The position numbers and the translations under genes were made by a program. From Flavitalea plasmicola (lineage in GTDB: Bacteria > Bacteroidota > Bacteroidia > Chitinophagales > Chitinophagaceae): DNA of 64,000 bases. Location: the NCBI RefSeq assembly GCF_030546645.1, contig NZ_JAUOTO010000001.1, positions 248,001 to 312,000 of the forward strand, written 5' to 3'. The notes beneath the pieces were generated by a model. That model was not told the DNA's origin and made no database searches. It saw only the letters and a program-made list of their open reading frames with translations. The first letter of the stretch is position 1; every line of letters begins with the position of its first letter. Shown here piece after piece: positions 61,319-64,000 of the stretch.

Positions 61319-62058
61319 TATTGGAGCTGGACGATGCTGCCGCACTTTACTTGCGGCTTGTAGCTTGCGGCTGGCAGCTTCACCTGGCCCCTGCCCCTGG
61401 GGATGTGTATGCGTTCCTCCGGCGGAGGCGGCAGGATAGCAAATACTTGGGCGCCCGGTGAAGGATCGATCGCGGCAGTGCCGGTAAACCGGCTGAAGGC
61501 GGGTAGCACGGCGAAATCCTCGCCGAAGTAAAAGCAGGGAAAACGAAGGGATTGCTTGCCCATGCCGCTGATCCAGACGCCGGGATGTATATGACCGGAA
61601 AAACAATAGGAGCTGCAGCTATCATTCTCTGTGATGTCGTGGATGAAGCCGAAGGCGCCCATTTCCACATGGGCATTATGCACCGTGATGCCCGTCTGTG
61701 TATACCAATCCTCGTGGAGGATGTCGTGATTGCCTTTGATGAGGTGAACGGCCAGGAACGAAAGGTCTTCCCGCCAGCGCCGGAAAAGCATCAGCTCCAG
61801 GTTCTCCCGGCTGTGAAAAAGATCGCCCACGATCAGCAGCTGTCGCGGTTGAAAGTATTGGATCTGGGTCAATAGTCTATGCAGGTCTTCCTTGTAGACG
61901 GAAGCCGGCACGGCAATGCCCGACTTGCGAAAATGTCCGGTCTTTCCAAAATGAAGGTCGGATAAGATAAGCGCTTTTTCTTCTTCCCAGAAAATGCAAC
62001 GCTCGGGCGATAGCCACAATTGCTGGTCTTTGATACGGTGTGAATATGGAGCTTGCAT
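61318..62058 (-). CDS. pdeM: PdeM, ligase-associated DNA damage response endonuclease (calcineurin-like phosphoesterase)
   Basis: A 246-residue metallophosphoesterase. The ATG at 62058 (MQAPYSHRIKDQQLWLSPER) matches the family; a longer frame upstream is ignored. Metal-site motifs are LILSDLHFGKTGHFRKSGIAVP, LLIVGDLFHSREN, LIKGNHD and the FSGHIHPG end. The family occurs with a DEXH helicase, an exonuclease and an ATP-dependent ligase; the helicase is present here at the right edge. Residues VKLPAASYKPQVK near the C-terminus are encoded by the heptanucleotide repeat (61350-61380), an in-frame insertion before the probable native ending GSIVQLQ. Confidence 0.9.
   Translation of the reverse strand: MQAPYSHRIKDQQLWLSPERCIFWEEEKALILSDLHFGKTGHFRKSGIAVPASVYKEDLHRLLTQIQYFQPRQLLIVGDLFHSRENLELMLFRRWREDLSFLAVHLIKGNHDILHEDWYTQTGITVHNAHVEMGAFGFIHDITENDSCSSYCFSGHIHPGVWISGMGKQSLRFPCFYFGEDFAVLPAFSRFTGTAAIDPSPGAQVFAILPPPPEERIHIPRGRGQVKLPAASYKPQVKCGSIVQLQ
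61350..61380. repeat. Heptanucleotide repeat inside the pdeM coding region
   Basis: Plus strand units CTTGCGG, CTTGTAG, CTTGCGG, CTGGCAG, CTTCAC. It is read in frame in pdeM and contributes KLPAASYKP-type residues. The sense orientation is CAAGCYR, as in the other gene-associated copies on this strand. Confidence 0.82.
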
Positions 62059-62078
62059 AGCGTATGCAAATGTAAATA

Positions 62079-62531
62079 CTATTGTGCAATCAACCGCTGG
62101 AGACTGTCCGCCCAATAGACCAATATGTTCTTTTTTCCCTGATCCAATGCGGCATCGATGTGGATCCAGAGATAGCTGTTGAGGGGCATACCCCCTTCTT
62201 TTATCTCTTTCGCCGTGGCTTTGAGTTTTTTCACCTGCTTTTTCACCGGGTAGGAGGCGAACTCGGAAAAGTTCAGCTCCCGTTTGCCTTCCGTTACATG
62301 GCTGTTCAGCCACCAGGCCAGGGGCTGGACCCGGTTGTACCAGGGGTAGCGGGTATTGTTGCTATGACAGTCATAGCAGCTGGTCTTTAAAATGGACAGC
62401 ACAGTATCCGGCACGGAATAATGCAGGGTAATATCATTGGCGGACAGCTTGTCCGAATGGTTTTCAGCTGGCCGGATGAATTGAATGATGACCAGGAGAA
62501 CGAGTAAGACCAAAAGAATTTTTTTTATCAT
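62079..62531 (-). CDS. Haem-binding domain membrane protein (single c-type haem motif)
   Basis: A 150-residue protein. A strongly hydrophobic N-terminal anchor (ILLVLLVLLVIIQFI, residues 4-18) is followed by one CxxCH haem-attachment motif (SCYDCHSNNTRYPWY, near 52-66). WLNSHVTEGKRELNFSEF and the KEIKEGGMPLNSYLW segment are characteristic of the haem-binding domain family (PF14376-like). The anchor places it in the periplasm or on its membrane. Its position between a helicase and a nuclease gene is odd for a haem protein. Gaps of 23 and 20 bases to its neighbours imply co-transcription. Confidence 0.9.
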   Translation of the reverse strand: MIKKILLVLLVLLVIIQFIRPAENHSDKLSANDITLHYSVPDTVLSILKTSCYDCHSNNTRYPWYNRVQPLAWWLNSHVTEGKRELNFSEFASYPVKKQVKKLKATAKEIKEGGMPLNSYLWIHIDAALDQGKKNILVYWADSLQRLIAQ

Positions 62532-62554
62532 GGGGTTTTTTTTGCGTCCTAAAG

Positions 62555-64000
62555 TTAACGTAATTGTGCTTGCATTTTTTTTACCCTGTCTTCCAGCTTT
62601 TCCGAAGACATATCTTCCCGCATACTGTCTACTTTCAGCGGAAAACAGAAAGGTGTCAGCTTATCTGGCCATCGAAGGACAATTTGCCCTTTCTGGATCC
62701 TTTCCAGCATATTCCGCAGACGTACTTCCTCCATCTGCTGGTCCATCACCTCATTGTAAGCCTGCCGGATCAGTAAATTGTCCGGATCATATTCAGTAAA
62801 GACGTTGAAGAGCAGCGAGGCGGATGATTGCAGATGCCTTGGTTTTGCATACTCACCAGGATATCCCTGGAAGATAAGTCCCCCGATGACGGCAATGTCC
62901 CGGAACTTCCGTCGTGCCATCTCCGCGCTGTTGACGCTGCGTTGTATGTCGGCCGTCAGGTCCACCGGACTGAACAGCTCATATACATTGGTGTCGTCGA
63001 CGGGAATGGGTTGATCGCTCAGCAGCTCGAAACCATAGTCGTTCATGGCAAAGGAAAAGCTAATGGGCGTCACCCGGCTGATGCGGTAAGCCAGCAATGC
63101 GGCCATGGCTTCGTGGACCAATCTGCCTTCGAAGGGATAGACGAAAAGATGGAAGCCATCCTTGGTCTCTATCTGCTCGATAAGCAATTCGTTCTCGCGG
63201 GGCATATAAGATAGTTCCGCCTGCAGCTGGAACAGCGGCAGCAAAACTTTCAACTCGATGTCCACCTCTTCCTGCTGGCTTGCAGCTTGCAGCTTGTGGC
63301 TTGTAGCTAAGAGCTCCGCGGCCTCGTCCAGCTTTTTGCGCAACATCATTCCCAGATTGGCTGACAAAGGCATCCGGCCGCCATTCCAGCTGGGAACGAT
63401 GGCTTTTTTCGCATTCGACTTGCGCACCAGCGCAGTCATATCCTTGATCATGACGAATTCAAGGTTCCTTCCCGCCAGGGTGAAAACATCTCCCGGCGAG
63501 AGCCGGGAGATAAAATATTCCTCGATGACGCCGACATATCCGCCGGTGATAAAGCGCACTTTGAGCATGGCGTCGCTGACGATGGTGCCGATGTGCAGGC
63601 GGTGCCGCATGGCGATGCGACGGCTATTGATCTTATAGACGCCATCCTCCATGATCTCTACTTTTTTGAACTCATCGTATTGGTGCAGGGCCGCCCCTCC
63701 TGCCGTAATGAAGTGTAGGATCTCACCCCATTCGTCCTCCGTCATATCGGCGTAGCAGTAGGTAGACTTCAGTTCCGTAAAAAGCGTGGCAGGATGGAAG
63801 CCTTCGGAGATCGCCAGGGTGGAGAGATATTGTATCAGCACATCGTAGCACAGCATCATAGGCTCACGGCTTTCGATAAGACCTATCTTCATGGCCGACT
63901 TCAGTGCCGCCGCCTCCATCAGTTCCAGGGAATGCGTAGGCAGAAAGAAGATCTTGCTCACCTCTCCCGGCTGATGCCCGCTGCGGCCTGCCCGCTGGAG
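62555..64000 (-). CDS. Ligase-associated DNA damage response DEXH-box helicase, N-terminal part outside the window
   Basis: The C-terminal about 480 residues of a large Lhr-like DEXH helicase. The frame is open to the window edge at 64000 and reads LQRAGRSGHQPGEVSKIFF, the helicase motif VI region. The apparent start at 63961 is therefore only an internal GTG. The following winged-helix and Lhr-core parts include GGAALHQYDEFKKVEI, FITGGYVGVIEEYFISRLSPGDVFTLAGRNLEFV and FSFAMNDYGFELL. Together with PdeM this marks the ligase-associated DNA repair cluster; ligase and exonuclease genes may lie outside the window. The segment ATSHKLQAASQQ is encoded by a heptamer repeat at 63277-63315. Confidence 0.9.
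   Translation of the reverse strand, partial: LQRAGRSGHQPGEVSKIFFLPTHSLELMEAAALKSAMKIGLIESREPMMLCYDVLIQYLSTLAISEGFHPATLFTELKSTYCYADMTEDEWGEILHFITAGGAALHQYDEFKKVEIMEDGVYKINSRRIAMRHRLHIGTIVSDAMLKVRFITGGYVGVIEEYFISRLSPGDVFTLAGRNLEFVMIKDMTALVRKSNAKKAIVPSWNGGRMPLSANLGMMLRKKLDEAAELLATSHKLQAASQQEEVDIELKVLLPLFQLQAELSYMPRENELLIEQIETKDGFHLFVYPFEGRLVHEAMAALLAYRISRVTPISFSFAMNDYGFELLSDQPIPVDDTNVYELFSPVDLTADIQRSVNSAEMARRKFRDIAVIGGLIFQGYPGEYAKPRHLQSSASLLFNVFTEYDPDNLLIRQAYNEVMDQQMEEVRLRNMLERIQKGQIVLRWPDKLTPFCFPLKVDSMREDMSSEKLEDRVKKMQAQLR
63277..63315. repeat. Heptanucleotide repeat inside the DEXH helicase gene
   Basis: Plus strand units GGCTTGC, AGCTTGC, AGCTTGT, GGCTTGT, AGCTAAG, AGCTCCG. It is in frame in the helicase and encodes ATSHKLQAASQQ. 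Three units equal 21 bases, or seven codons, so expansion by threes keeps frame. Confidence 0.85.

Noticed and set aside
63961-64000. Treating 63961 as the true start of the helicase
   Set aside because: The frame continues to the window edge with the conserved RAGRSGHQPGE helicase motif, so the codon at 63961 is an internal valine and the gene is partial.

Overview
The window looks like a chromosomal segment of a Bacteroidota bacterium, most likely a soil or plant-associated member of the Chitinophagaceae. The evidence is a SusC/SusD pair, a T9SS-type C-terminal domain, DUF4382 and GLPGLI-type proteins, DUF6089-like and OmpA/TSP3 outer-membrane proteins, a MaeB-type malic enzyme beside Mla genes, a bacterial alpha-2-macroglobulin, and promoters that fit the Bacteroidota pattern TTTG-N19-21-TAnnTTTG. 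I cannot name a genus. No rRNA, tRNA, CRISPR array, phage or intact transposon was seen.

Layout. 1-2664 (minus): metB-like and metY-like sulfur genes under a SAM-I riboswitch with its own promoter and terminator. 2872-8419 (plus): DUF4382 lipoprotein, SusC, SusD. 8424-10375 (minus): a histidine kinase with an ethylene-receptor-type sensor domain, and its response regulator. 10594-13999 (plus): uvrA and a 5'(3')-deoxyribonucleotidase. 14000-16766: a gene-poor stretch, a tiny T9SS-CTD protein, a beta-barrel and a GNAT acetyltransferase. 16783-25360: rarA, a trypsin-like protease, a 4-TM protein, aspS, two tandem MtfA-type peptidases, an ORF6N relic and an FAD oxidoreductase. 25360-31569: alpha-2-macroglobulin. 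31758-32027: a His-rich heptad-repeat mini-protein. 32086-37388 (minus): maeB, mlaE, an IVP-type four-helix-bundle gene, mlaF and sucD. 37519-40514: small ATPase, M20 amidohydrolase, SPOR protein, deoC. 40621-47913: two amidohydrolase-family proteins and a DUF5117/DUF5118 zinc protease. 48158-54842: secA, an XRE-S24 regulator, a coiled-coil secreted protein, OmpA-TSP3. 55150-59593: ECF sigma factor, anti-sigma-like protein, GLPGLI-like protein, FtsX/MacB permease. 59728-64000 (minus): ligase-associated DEXH helicase (cut by the window edge), haem-binding protein, PdeM, HDAC-family deacetylase and a lipoprotein.

Main points of interest. (1) The kinase at 8837-10375 keeps the ETR1 ethylene-binding residues at identical spacing (constant offset +13). 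(2) A heptanucleotide repeat family (CAAGCTR / AGCTTGY) lies directly after several stop codons and also inside two genes, where it adds in-frame residues. (3) Two inverted arms of that repeat enclose an IVP-type gene placed between mlaE and mlaF, an arrangement that resembles a 23S rRNA intervening sequence but inside a protein-coding operon. (4) The SAM-I riboswitch can be read down to its antiterminator pairing. (5) Further leads are the His-rich heptad protein, active-site-degenerate amidohydrolase modules, GGATCAA repeats near promoters, and a decayed ORF6N gene.
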